Shown in pieces: positions 52,501-64,000 of a DNA stretch of 64,000 bases. The DNA comes from Alisma plantago-aquatica (lineage: Eukaryota > Streptophyta > Magnoliopsida > Alismatales > Alismataceae). The DNA lies in assembly GCA_963693085.1 (NCBI GenBank), contig OY856410.1:886752335-886816334 (forward strand). Reading direction: 5' to 3'. The notes under the pieces were generated by a model. That model made no database searches. It was not told the origin of the DNA and saw nothing but the letters and a program-made list of their open reading frames with translations. A program made the translations under genes and the position numbers. Each line of letters starts with the position of its first letter. The first letter of the stretch is position 1.

Positions 52501-53434
52501 CTTTCTTGTTAACCCTAATATGCTTTATGTCATTCTAGCTATGCAAGAATAGACACATTTGATAAATGATGATTGGAATTCTTTTTTAAGACAATCAAAT
52601 GGATTAAATAACAAGTGAAATGATGACATATCTAGTTAGGTTCCCTAAACACCATGAGTTTCCACCGAGTTTCGTATTGGGGAATGAAACAGATCTCCAT
52701 TTAGTAGTCAAAGAATTATGAGAAGGATTTTCAAAGTGTGGAACAAGATCTTTAATATTAGACCACCATGATTTAAAAGTGATACATCTAGTGTGACTAT
52801 GGCCCTAAATCCTCTACTATGAAAGCCTATGTCCATGAGGAATAAAGTCAGATGAAATGAAAATTGTGAAACATGTGAAATATGAAGATATGTGATATTT
52901 TTTATGTTGGATTTTATCTTGTGTACCTAATATGAGGATGTGAGCCTCTTTTGGAAACCCTACAATGGACTAGGGTCTATTTTTGATATGTTAGGATGGT
53001 CGACTAAACCCTAAGATAGTGACGGTGAGACGTTGACACAAGAATCAAGTGTGGTGACTTCTACTTGGTAAAGTACAAGCCAAATAGTTTTAGGGAAAAT
53101 GAATAAAAGATAACAAGCCATGTAGAATATGAGTTGAATGTTTGCTACATTCTTTGTTATGATACTTGATAAACCTACTATTTTAGAATATATTTCTTAT
53201 TGTAGAAATTAATTATTATTTTATAGAGATAATATGTTTCCATATTCTTATATGCCTGGTTTGAAATATAACATTACATTTTGACTACTAGTTGAGATGG
53301 AATTTAATATCCATGGTTATTAATATTTGAAGGTACATGTCATTTTAATAGTCCTGTTTAGAAGACATGTCTCATGCATACTTCTAACTTTAGGTCTGTA
53401 GAACGTGTTCCTGGTCCCATTTTGGGGTGTCGCA
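49543..53434 (+). repeat. Probable long LTR (H)
   Basis: It begins TGTAATGACCCATTTTC and ends CCCATTTTGGGGTGTCGCA, close to the terminal signatures of LTR D (TGTAACATCCC and GGGGTGTCACA). The length of 3.9 kb fits. The first 650 bp repeat CTCGA/TCGAG and CTCAATTGAT words (49837-49880, 50031-50150). No matching TSD (GTTAG against AAGAT) and no second copy are in the window. A weak primer-like TGGTATTAGACT is at 53528-53539. It could be a 5' LTR with a lost interior or a rearranged solo LTR. Confidence 0.5.
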
Positions 53435-54709
53435 AAGATGATGATATTGTTATGTTTTGATTTTCTTGACTTGTTACACCTCCAATCCGATATTCTCATA
53501 GATACACTCTTGAAGTTGTTTTATAGTTGGTATTAGACTAATGAATATATTACCTAATAGATCACATTATTGTCTTAAAACATATGTGCTAAATGTTAGA
53601 ATAGCATGTTAGACTTAATATTATTTGCAAGTTTCTTTCGATTTCAATATACATAATGTGATACTGATGCATGTACTTAGCCTCAGTGGGAGGTATCCAC
53701 TTACTGGGGATCTACATGAGTCTCATGAGGTTGTTCCAAATGTTTTTATCTATAATGTCATCTAGCTGAGAGGACACAAAAAAGAAGATGTAAATAGAAT
53801 AATCTAGATTAGAATGTCCATGTACTCGGGATGGGCAAGTGCACCAAGTTTGTCTTTCCTATGTATATATGATGAACTAAAGTACATATGAGCAATAAGA
53901 ATTTTGATTATGGTGTTAATGGGTTGAATAAGATTTGTGATAAATGATTTTTTTGTCATTGATGTGACATTGGTATATGAAAAGGAAAAAGGAAAACAAT
54001 TACCTATGTGTTTCATATATTGTGTTAATCACGTTTGGAGTATCATGAAAAGTAAATTAATAATATTCTAAACCCTAGGTTAGACTGATCTTAAGGGTAA
54101 TGCACATGAGCCCAAGAGGGATAGTGATTACACCTGAGATAGTAGACCAGATTCGGGTTAGAATATGAAAACAAGTTTATGTTCTTATTTGCAAATAAAA
54201 GTTGTTGAATATATGTATACTTGTGTTTATTGGATGAACCCACGTACCAGAATAGAAATATACTGACTGCATATTTGATTGTCGGTGTTTTAGGTACCAA
54301 TTATACTTGATTCATGGACATGGGGTTACAGATGAATTGATTGTTTTGTCTCTTAATCTGCACTTAATTTAGGTTTTCTCTCTAATGGTAGGCATTTATG
54401 CAAATCAGAAGAGAGGCCCTGACGAAGAAGAGTGGTCTTGATAGTAATTAGGAGTTTTTTTATTGTTTTTTTGTGTTTTATATTTCCTTTTGGTATCACA
54501 CTCAAAAGTATAAAATTGGATAACTTACTTTAAACTCCTACAAAACCCCATGCATTAATAGGACATGTTCTTGGATCTGAGTGGGATCTTTGATTGAGGC
54601 ATGGGGGCATTAAATAAGGTACCACCACCACATAAATTTGGACATTAAAGGCCTTTTAGAGGCCTCCCTCCTAGAACTAATGAATGATTATGACCACATG
54701 ATCACAAAA
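53435..54709. other. Unassigned sequence downstream of LTR H
   Basis: Possibly the internal leader of H. No gag or pol motif seen. The longest ORFs are about 70 codons and unconvincing. Confidence 0.35.
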
Positions 54710-56226
54710 TGTATTGAAGGTTATTGGATCAAATGGCTCTAGAGGGGGTGAATAGAGCTAAAACACCTGCACAAAATTTGTTGGACCTTCAAGTTACTGG
54801 AACTAGGCACAATTGCAAATAGTGAATTTGATGGCAATGTAAACATGAGTATCAAGGATGAGAGAGATTGAAACAAGCACTTGAACAAGCTATTTTAGAG
54901 TGGTTTCACTCTCCAAACTAGGAGAGAGTCAATCCACTTCCTAGAGAGGTCAAGTCCTAGGATTTTGCAACCTATGTATACTTATATTCCATTATAAAAC
55001 ATACAATTGACCTTCCATTTTTGGGACAAGGATACCCAACTCCCCTTTGAGGTCAAAGGGAACCAATAACCTTACAACCAAGGTCTTACCTATTTGGAGC
55101 TAGAGTCTTCTACCTCACCAAGGTCATACTCACTCTTGCAAGAAGCTGGACACCTTCACCAAGGAGATCCCCTCTTTGCAACTAGTCTTTTGCCTTAAAA
55201 TATTTATCCACTCTGCTCCCAAATCTTCAGCCTTGTCCTCCTCCTTCACTCAGAGAAGCTTTATTCACCTTATTCTACAACTTGAAGAAGATTGTACCTT
55301 CTCCTTCACTTGGAGAATCGTTCACCAACTTGATCTTGGAGAAAGGGGTTGGGAAAAGAGAAGCTTTACAAGCATACAATGAAGTAGCTCTCTCACATAG
55401 ATCATATCTCACTCATATGGATGAATTGAAGTGTAATCAAGAGAGAGAAATGGGCTCAAGTGGCTGAAAGCACTCAACTATAGCAAGGACCTTGAATAGC
55501 ATGAATGAGAAACCATGGAATGAACTTCAAGAGGTTCTATTTATAGATAGGGGTGTCCACTAGATGGTAGGAACACTTATGAAAATTTTCTATCTATTTT
55601 GAGGGTTGCAACAAATATAATTTTGAGTTTTGCAACTCCCCAATGGCTAGAATCACTTTTTCTGCACATTCTGTACAGTGCATTTCAGTCAAGTTTTCAT
55701 AAAGGTAACTACCGATTGCATTATGGGATAAACCAATTTGAAGAATCGGTTGAGTTTTTCTTGTGTGCAACTTGACTGATTGCTTGACATCATTTTTGTT
55801 TTGTGCAAGGATATGTCAAGTTTTGTGAGTGGCAAACTCGACTGAACCAAATAATTCTCAAAATCCATCAAGGGATCGATCGAGTTTGAATCTCGAATTA
55901 CAAACAACCTATAATCAATTTTAGAAAATTCTTTTTGAGTGATCAAATGTTCAAATTAAGGGTTATTGATTTTTCTCATCTTAGTTACAAGTCATATCAT
56001 CAATACAAATGATTGCAAAAATCATCTAAGGTGATTTGGAGTGTTTTCCATAAAAGTTCATTTGCGTTGCTTTTGACTTGAACTAGAACAAGCTAGGGTT
56101 TGATAGATTTGATTCTTTTCATGTACCTAATGTCTGAAATCAATCTCAAACAAACATATTAGATACATATGAATGGAATGGTTGTCATTATCAAAATATG
56201 GACAATGTGTAACACTTAGGTCAACA
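54710..56226 (-). repeat. Probable copia-type LTR (SIRE/Maximus-like ends)
   Basis: On the minus strand it begins TGTTGACCTAAGTGTTACAC at 56226, directly after a polypurine tract. It ends in a CACCCCCTCTAGAGCC segment near 54730-54745, familiar from plant copia-type LTRs. The 1517-bp length is suitable. The terminus at 54710 is an estimate, as no primer site follows. ORFs at 55176-55467 are inside the LTR and are not real genes. Confidence 0.5.
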
Positions 56227-56255
56227 TTCTACCCCCTTTTGACAATGACAAACCA
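56227..56255 (-). other. Polypurine tract of the copia-type element
   Basis: The minus strand reads TTTGTCATTGTCAAAAGGGG then GTAGAA before the LTR. A TTTGTCAT...CAAAAAGGGGGAGA-type run is typical before SIRE-like 3' LTRs. Confidence 0.6.
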
Positions 56256-56911
56256 TTCATTAACATATTGAAAAGGATATGAAAATTTAAACCTTTATCT
56301 TTAAGAAAGGATGTCAAAATTAAACCTTTACCTTGTGAATTGCATGGGGATACATGAATGGACAATGTTAATTCCCCCCTCCCCCTCAATTCATGCTTAT
56401 CTATGACCACAAGGCTAGTCTTTCCACAAATAACCATAGCACATATACATATAGTATGGTCCTCTAGTAAGTCACATGATAGGTAGATAATTGATAAGAA
56501 AAGGATCATATATGCAATAAAACAATATGGATGAGGTCATTTATCCCTTGTGGTACTTGTAGTACATGTTCTCTCCCCCTTTGTCATTTCAAAAAGGCAG
56601 GGGGTAGAAGAGATAAAAACACAAGTCTACTCCACAAGCACAAACTAAATAAGCAACTACATATAGAACACACCAAACAAAGACAGAATAAGAGAAATCA
56701 AGCAATCCAGTGTCATAATCAAAATATGAGATAACATACCAAGAACTCATAAGATAGAGTCAAATCAAAGAGTTAATGGCACTTTAAGATTAATATTACA
56801 ACACTAAGCATGTCCCCTCAGAATAAAACTACAAACCAACAAGAAACGATGCAATGATAAAATAGCATGTCTCAAATACACAGTGCCCAAATGTTAAATA
56901 CATGATAGTCT

Positions 56912-56925
<14 letters not shown>

Positions 56926-56961
<36 letters not shown>
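56926..56961. repeat. (TA)n microsatellite
   Basis: 36 bases of uninterrupted alternating TA. Confidence 0.97.
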
Positions 56962-56963
<2 letters not shown>

Positions 56964-57032
56964 ACTTATATATGTATATATAAGCATTCTAAATACTATG
57001 GAACTAAACATCTAAACTATCTATGACATCAA

Positions 57033-57251
57033 CTACATCATCATCCTCATCCTTGGGTTGGTAGTCCTCATCATCATCAGATGGTGCAACAGAGGCAAAA
57101 TTGTGGCCTCACCATCGTCACCATAAGAACCAACAAAGACATCATTAGAACCATCCTTAGAACCATCATCCACGGCATCCTCAACATCCTCATTATCATC
57201 CTGGTCTGGCATCTCCTCATCAGTAGGAGGCCCAAAGGCACATCGGGCCAC
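57033..57251 (-). pseudogene. Acidic C-terminal coding remnant, family not recognised
   Basis: A minus-strand reading of 72 codons with a strongly acidic stretch (PTDEEMPDQDDNEDVEDAVD). Upstream on the same strand, in another frame, a readable segment ends LHACFMSWA before a stop, so a frameshift or stop probably separates them. Acidic tails like this occur at the end of several plant retrotransposon ORFs. I cannot name the protein. The upper part is cut by element E. Confidence 0.35.
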
Positions 57252-57842
57252 CTAGTATTCTGCTATGCCCATGACATGAAACATGCATGTAATACATTCG
57301 TTTGCTCAAAGGAAGGAGCATAAGTACCATCAAGACCAGTAAGTAGAGTGGAAACAGGACCAACATGTAGAGACAATAGAGGAAATACACCAGGGGTAGT
57401 GTGGCATCCAACTCACAAAACAAGAATTACTTAAGCAGAAGTGAATCATTTGCAGCGGATTATTGAAAATCACTAAAAATTAAAACTTTTTGCAAAGAGA
57501 TCCACACATAGGAAGTCTTTTTCATCAAGAACCAAAGTATAACATTTACATCCTGGTTCATAAGTACATAACTTGTATCATCTCTTCTCAAGGATTACAA
57601 CATTAGCTGCCCTATTAACATTATATACAGACAACATGAGAACCTCAAGGTATCAAGCCAAATCTCAGATCGATTCATTAAAAGATTAACTATAAACTCG
57701 GAGGACCTGAGAGTACAAAGATGACACATAGGACTACTATCTATATGACTTGACAGGCAGTATCTCCACCTGAGATATTACTGTTGTCCCTAATGCTGCT
57801 GTTGTTCTTTCTCTACTATGGGGTTTCTATCTCTTCGTCCGC

Positions 57843-57927
57843 GTCCACCTAAAAACATTGGATCCCACAGGGGTGAGACAATTATAAATTGCCCCAGTGG
57901 GAGATATAACTCTCCGCTAAAACATTG
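57843..57927 (-). promoter_or_regulatory. Conserved LTR block (copy in E)
   Basis: The minus strand carries GAGAGTTATATCTCCCACTG, a GTCTCACCCC core and TTTTTAGGTGGACGC. Its near edge is 443 bp from the LTR end. Confidence 0.6.
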
Positions 57928-60900
57928 TTATAGCAGTTTATTATAATAAAACTGAGTAGGAGTTCTTATAAATTAACAGCAGTATTAATCATTGAATGAA
58001 CATAGTAAAGTGATCTCCTTTCCTAAGGAGAGCATTGCATCTATCCATGGTAGAATCTAAATTCATCCATCTACTTGCAATGAGTATATAAAGAGATATG
58101 AATAACATCTATCAGCTAGAGATGTATAAAAGAAATATAACATTAGCTAATGCATTTCCATATTCAATCCTTAAGCAAACATGCTATATGGCTGATTACA
58201 TTTTACAACCACACTTATGCCCTGAGGAGATGAGGTATACCGCTCGTACTCCAACCGACCACTGTGAAGTCGAAATCGGTACCATACAAGGTCAATGGAA
58301 GAGCCAGCTTCCAAGACCTCCCACATCTCGGTTAGTACGACACAACATGCAGGACATCTTATGTCTCTACTAGATAGCTTTCCAGGGTATACTGGAAACT
58401 TCACTATAGAGTTACATCGTCAACTACACTCTCATCAACAATCGAGAGAATTAATGTTTATCTCCATCGACCCAACATTAATATCATTGGGAGATGTGTA
58501 CGACATCTATCCCAATCATAAGGAGATTTGTGATACATCCATCCCGACACATGAAGGATTGAGAGGTTTAATGTTTACCTTCCATCAATCTCTTCACTAG
58601 GACGTAAGGATATTTTCACCCATTTATCACGGCATATTCAAAATATGCGTTCCGGGTTTTGCCGCAGAGCACCCGTTTCACCATTCAGCAATTCTGACGC
58701 TGATGGATCTATGGTCAGGGCTCTACATGATATGATATAACTTGATTAATTAAGTACATTATCATATTCTTTTAGAATCAGCCAAGTTCTCAACCATAAC
58801 TTATTAATACAAATGCTACAAAGAAACATGTACTATTTGCATCATTCACTTCTCATTCTTTATAAGACATTGGGATCTCAGTCCCTCAATTCATATCTTG
58901 AAAGTTCACATCTCTCAACAATCATCATTATCATACTTATCAAATCTGGGTATTCATACCCTCAGTTCATTACTAATCATTGTTACCACTTGTTAGATAA
59001 CTATTACCTCTAGGTTCTCAGACTGAGGTATACATGATACTTGTTACACAAGCATCACACATGGCTCACAAGGCCCATTAAGTGTCTTGTCACCTTTTAC
59101 TAGGCAACAACTTACTCATATGACTCATAAAGTCCATACACATTTTGTTACTTTTACTGAGAAACAACAACATTAAGGCACACCAGGCCAATCAACATTG
59201 TCATTATATAAAAGTCATGGCTCAAATCTGGCTATGATCATCATCTCATGATGTCTGCATGATTAATAGACATGATGTTAGCCATAAAAGTCACTTATCA
59301 CATCATGTGGTACAATAGTAACACCGCCAATCCTTTATCAGGATTATGATTTACTATCAAATAGGATTTTTCATTCCATTACCCAATTTAGGGTTAGAAT
59401 ATCCCATTTCTCATTAGTTAGGGTTTTATGTTTACATCATTAGTTCAACCCTAATATATTGCTCCACCCCTCTAGGAGCATTCAATACTATCATAAGTAT
59501 TTACTCATGATCATTTCTTTCATCATATATCATTTATGAATATAAATTCAAGGTATGAGTTCATCTCTTAACCTTACCATGGTATGTTTATATCATACTC
59601 ATTATCTTGGCTTAACCCCTTTCTCATAGTGTTTATCCAACACTTATCAAAGTGCATTGAATTCATTACATATATTCATTGTAATAATTTACATAACACA
59701 CACTTCTTGTGTTTCTTATCCAAGTATGTTGGATTGAGATGCATCAAGGTATAGGTATAACAACCCTAAAATGCTAAATGTGATATATATCATGTCCTGA
59801 TCTATCACTTTTCTCCTCATCCCATCTTACTTAAGATAATCAACTGACCTTGTATTAAGGTATTTCCCTCTTAATACTTTTAACCATTCACCTATCACTT
59901 TATAGTGCATAGGTTACAAATTAGTATTGTCCAACTATCTTTAATGATATGGACTTATCTAATGGTTAAGCATTGTTGATATAGAATAATCCATTATCAA
60001 CCACTTTAGGTATTTCAACTCTTAGGATGTTATCCACATCATAATTTAATGTTACATACATCATTCCTAAGAGTTTCATGTCCTCATCTTTGTAGGGTGT
60101 ATACGGTTGTTACACATGTATAGAGTTGGACATATAATGATCTAGGCATTATCTTGTCACTTATACCCTTACTCATTAGAGTATCAATATTACCATTCAT
60201 ATGGTTTATAAATTTTACCCATCATGGGTGTAACATTGTCATCTTACTTGATTATATTAGCCACACCCTTCTTTAGTGTATTGACCAATATAATATCACT
60301 AGGGTTTCATATATCGATACATGGTATCACCCTGGATTTGAGTCTCACATCACATCATTATTCAAGGTTCCACATAATATCATTCTTATTTAAGGTTTCA
60401 TATGCATTACCCTAGATTAGGGTTTCACATTCAAATATCTAAAATTAGGGTTTACTATTCATCCCAATTAGGGTTTTGAAATATATTACCCTGAATTAGG
60501 GTCTCACATGTCATCACCCTTAATTAGGGTTACATCCTTACCATAGATCAAGATTATACCTAGCATTGCCCTAATTAGGGTTAAGGTTCATCAATCTTCT
60601 TGATTAGGGTTTCATGATCTCTTTATCATGGATCATTCCCTAAAATTCATATTTTATTTATATTGAAAGCATTGAGGCTTATCCATTACATGATTATTCT
60701 ACATGTATGGATTTCTCTCTCTCTCTCATCCTCTCTAGAATATTGACTATGTCAAACTTGGTTAGATTAGGTCATTCAACCCTTGAATTAAGTTTATTCA
60801 ATTAGGGTTGACATAGCATATTGAAGTATTGCTTATCTAAGATTCAAGGATTAACTCATCTAATATTGCCAATCACTTGGTACCCTAAAGGTACAACCCT

Positions 60901-61009
60901 AGTGATTTTCTTTAAGATAAATTAGTAACAAATATAGGGTCAATTGATCCTTCATCTCATTAAGTTATCAATTGATTTGATCACTTTATGTTACCAAATG
61001 ATCTTGACC

Positions 61010-61940
61010 CTTTGATCTCTAAATGGTTTGAAACCGTTTAAGCAAATTGCCTTTGAAACCGAATGGGCTTGATTCTCCAAATGGTTTGAGACCGTTTGGT
61101 CCAAACTATCTCAAAACCAAATGGACCAAAAAGTCCTTTCAAGACTTACATGATTCATGATTTCAATGGAAGAACCGATTATCAATTGAGTCCTTGATTT
61201 ATTTACCACTTGAACTATTGAATCAAACTTCAGTTAGACCATCAATTAGGGTTTTGAACCCAATTGATCTAGGATTTCAACTCAAGGAACCTTCAATTAG
61301 GTCTTGTAATCGAATAGCCATCAATGATCAACATTATGGAATTGATTCCATTGCAACTAATGAATCATTATCAAATTTTTGATATGACCAGACCCCAAAT
61401 GGTCTTGAGGTCATTTGGATGACCTCCAAACGATCTTGAGACCGTTTTCCCCATTCCACCCTTGAAATTTGTGGAATTCAATAGGGTTTGGATCATTGGA
61501 TAGATCATCAAATCAGCAATTGATTGCATTTCAATTTGGTATCTTTGGACCTTCAAATACTCAACCATACTTAACCCTAGAACTCCAAACGGTCTTGGTT
61601 GACCTCCAAACGGTCTTGAGACCGTTTGGGTGACCTCCAAATGGTCTTGAGACCGTTTGGGCTAAGTCAACCCAAAAACCTCAATTAACCAAATTGAAAA
61701 TCAGCACTTAACCCGATTAGGGTTTACTAATTAATTAACCTTCAACTAATGATCCCTTTGGAATTCATTAATCAAATTTCATAGGTCATCAAGCATCACC
61801 ATTAACATCAAAATTCCCAAACTGTCAACCATGGTCAACTCTCTCAAATGGTTTGAAACCGTTTAACCTCAAACGGTTTGATAAAACTATTTGCTTTCAA
61901 ACAATTTTGGTTGAAACCGAATGAGCAACATGTTGAAACC
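61010..61940. repeat. Dispersed hairpin-word array in LTR E
   Basis: Same word as in F (arms CAAACGGTCT / AGACCGTTTG). Perfect 24-base copy at 61606-61629; near copies at 61078-61102, 61395-61450, 61637-61660 and 61845-61870. CpG-losing variants such as CAAATGGTCT are common. Confidence 0.85.
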
Positions 61941-63343
61941 GAATGATATACAATTCTTTGGGAAAAGTGTCCAGGATGATGTCATAATCATGTACCCTTG
62001 TTCGTGTAACTCCTAGTACATCTGATTTCATGGAAATTCCATTTTCAACAAGCAATTAATCAAGAAGATGAAGGAATCAACAAAATTGCAAGATTAATAG
62101 GTGAATAACAATGTAGAGGGGTTCAAGTTATATAAACCGCCTCCAATTGAGCTACAAAGCTTCAAGATCACGTCAACAATGGTGGATGGAACTCCTTTCA
62201 CTATCCCAAGGCTCGTCCTCAAGCTTTGAGTGAAAAGGAATGGTTGGAATTGAAAAGGGGATCAAAATAAAAAGAAATCATGCATTGATTTGTGATTTCC
62301 ACCATGGATTCAAGGTGAAAGAGAGTCAAGAAGCTTACCAACAGGTTGGGAATCGTTATCCTCTTTCTCCCAATCTGCCAAGGTCGTTTTGCAAGCAAAG
62401 GGTGGAAGTGAATTCGAAATTCCCCCTTTACTCTATGGATAAATGAGCTTATATGCAATTTTTATTAAAAATTCAATTAGGAGAGAGAATGTAGGAATTA
62501 TCTCCCCCTTATCCTTGAAACTTGCCCCCTTCTCTTCCTTAGGGACGAGGTTATCCTCTTTGCCTCTTATTCCTCTCAATTATCCACAATTTAAATAAAA
62601 GCAAATTAAGAACCTTAATCCATTTAATAGTAATATCCATAAGTGAGTGGATATTTCTTTTCTTTATAATAATGTGAGTGGGTTTTCCACCTCCTTGAGA
62701 TATTTCGTGGCCCTTGAAAGGAACAAGAAAGTCCAAACATATATGAATTCAACCATTTCAATTTTGGTTGAAGGGCATTTTAATTATTAAATTTATTTTT
62801 GCATTAAATTGAATTAGGGTTTCAATTATACTTAAATCTTGATTATTTTAATATCAAGATTCTCTCTCCTCCAAATTAATTCAAATGAGGCACCCCTCTA
62901 ATTTTATTTTCTCTACATGATTCCAAGAAACATAAGGGACCTTATTGAAGTGGTAATTTGCATATTGAACCCTAGGTTTTGGGTAAATTGCACTTTACTC
63001 CAAAACTAGGTTTTAATGCACAAACATTGCTTTATCAGCTCTTTCTTGGTACTCATGCTTTCTCAAGCCATACCACTGCATCATTTCCATTATCATGATG
63101 CTTCAACACATGAGGAACATATTATCATGTAACATTTTCAAGTTAACCCCTTAACTTGGGTAATTTGCACTTTAGTCCAAAATATGCAAACATTGCTTCA
63201 ACACTACACAAACAGGACCAAAATTAAAACATAAGTTCCTCTTGAGCCTTAATTACTTTTCACAAGATAAAATTAAGGATCTAATTAACTTGCATAAGCA
63301 AAACTCCCAGGGTTAAGGCATAACCCAGGTTAGGGATGTTAAA

Positions 63344-64000
63344 AATTATAAACCCCTAACAAGGATTTCGCCCCCAAAATCCCAGATAAAGGAAGATAGA
63401 TATTATTTATTCACCATACTATCTAATCTCCACATAACATTTCATTGTCATGGAGACACCATAAACCTTTGATAAATACCAAGTTATTCCACACAAATTT
63501 ATCATGGAATAATTCACACGGGACACATACTCCACTGTCCTTTTTATTATTGATTGTGGAGTTGATTCTGTGTCAGGTAACACTTTCCTTATTACTTGTA
63601 CTAACTATATCATTAGTTTTACATTTTATCATTATAAGGAGAAGTTACTTATCAATTACGAATTTATCTTAAAGATATCTTTAATTATTGTGTTCATGCA
63701 AAGCATAAACCCCTAATATGTGATGTTCATACTATTTTACATGATTATCTGATTTCATGGTTGACCATTCCAGGTAGTCAACATAAACCGTATGATATTT
63801 ATTTAGATACCATGATCTCTTACCTTGGTATATATCACATGTGTTGAAAACACATCACATATTTATCTTCCTTTCAGCTTGGGACCACTTTCCTTGTTCC
63901 CATTCTTATCTTATGAGGAGTATACTTTTAATTCCTCATACACACATGCTTATATGAGATTATCTCAGACTTCCCTTTGTTGTACTTAGGATATGACACC
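63344..64000 (-). other. Element E polypurine tract and end of internal region
   Basis: The minus strand reads GGGATTTTGGGGGCGAAATC, a short linker and GGGGTTTATAAT before the LTR, nearly the same as in A. The rest to the window end has no chromodomain or pol motif, so E, like A, may be non-autonomous; only 650 bp are visible. Confidence 0.6.

Larger units (their letters stand above)
56256..57399 (-). other. Internal remnant of the copia-type element
   Basis: Mostly non-coding, including a TA microsatellite at 56926-56961. Element E inserted at its upper end (57399/57400). The only plausible coding trace is the acidic ORF end at 57033-57251. Confidence 0.4.
57400..63343 (-). repeat. Element E 3' LTR (F family)
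   Basis: 5944 bp. On the minus strand it starts TTTAACATCCCTAACCTGGG at 63343 and ends GGATGCCACA at 57400. It is collinear with solo LTR F from end to end but about 0.7 kb longer. It carries the hairpin-word array (61010-61940), ATTAGGGT-type repeats (60400-60620) and conserved blocks at 58168-58245 and 57843-57927. The terminal TGTTACA of F reads TGTTAAA here, so this copy has lost its exact end. Confidence 0.85.

Noticed and set aside
55176..55467. Overlapping ORFs near a TTCACTTGGAGAATCG-type stretch as a gene
   Set aside because: They fall inside the probable copia-type LTR and have no recognisable protein family.

Overview
This is repeat-rich plant nuclear DNA, most likely from an angiosperm with a large genome. 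The evidence is the very long AT-rich LTRs, initiator-tRNA-Met primer sites, a chromodomain-type Ty3/gypsy polyprotein, a Cassandra-type element carrying 5S rRNA sequence, and a hAT-type MITE. I see no intact host gene, tRNA, functional rRNA gene or CRISPR array. The only extended coding homology is decayed retrotransposon gag and pol.

Layout. 1-19528: element A, minus strand, about 4.9-kb LTRs around a coding-free internal region, with its left LTR cut by the window start. Inside A sits element B (4244-12061, minus strand, TSD ACATT), also coding-free, and a 454-bp hAT MITE (13079-13532, TSD CTTGGAAC). 19529-22658: the right part of an older plus-strand LTR (G) into which A inserted. 22659-40199: element D, plus strand, with a single-frame gag-pol pseudogene (32613-36176) carrying 13 in-frame stops and an internal deletion in reverse transcriptase/RNase H. 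The 5' LTR of D is interrupted by a complete 5.3-kb solo LTR (F, 23812-29090, minus strand, TSD CTAAC). 40200-43566: a decayed minus-strand gag of another Ty3/gypsy lineage. 43567-44374: a Cassandra-like TRIM. 44375-49542: unassigned AT-rich DNA. 49543-53434: a probable further long LTR (H). 54710-56226: a probable copia-type LTR with its polypurine tract, followed by an internal remnant to 57399. 57400-63343: a 5.9-kb LTR (E, same family as F) with the end of its internal region running off the window.

Elements A, D, E, F and G share one LTR plan despite little overall similarity: LTR start TGTAA or TGTTA, a leader array of short family-specific words (hairpins in A, E and F), ACCCTAAT-like repeats, and two conserved blocks, the second ending 430-460 bp before the LTR end. 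A and B look like LARD-type non-autonomous derivatives that keep the priming ends and the post-pol tail but no genes. Elements such as D in its intact form would be the natural source of proteins for them. The 3' LTR of D resembles G more than it resembles the 5' LTR of D, so the present element is probably a recombinant of two nested relatives.
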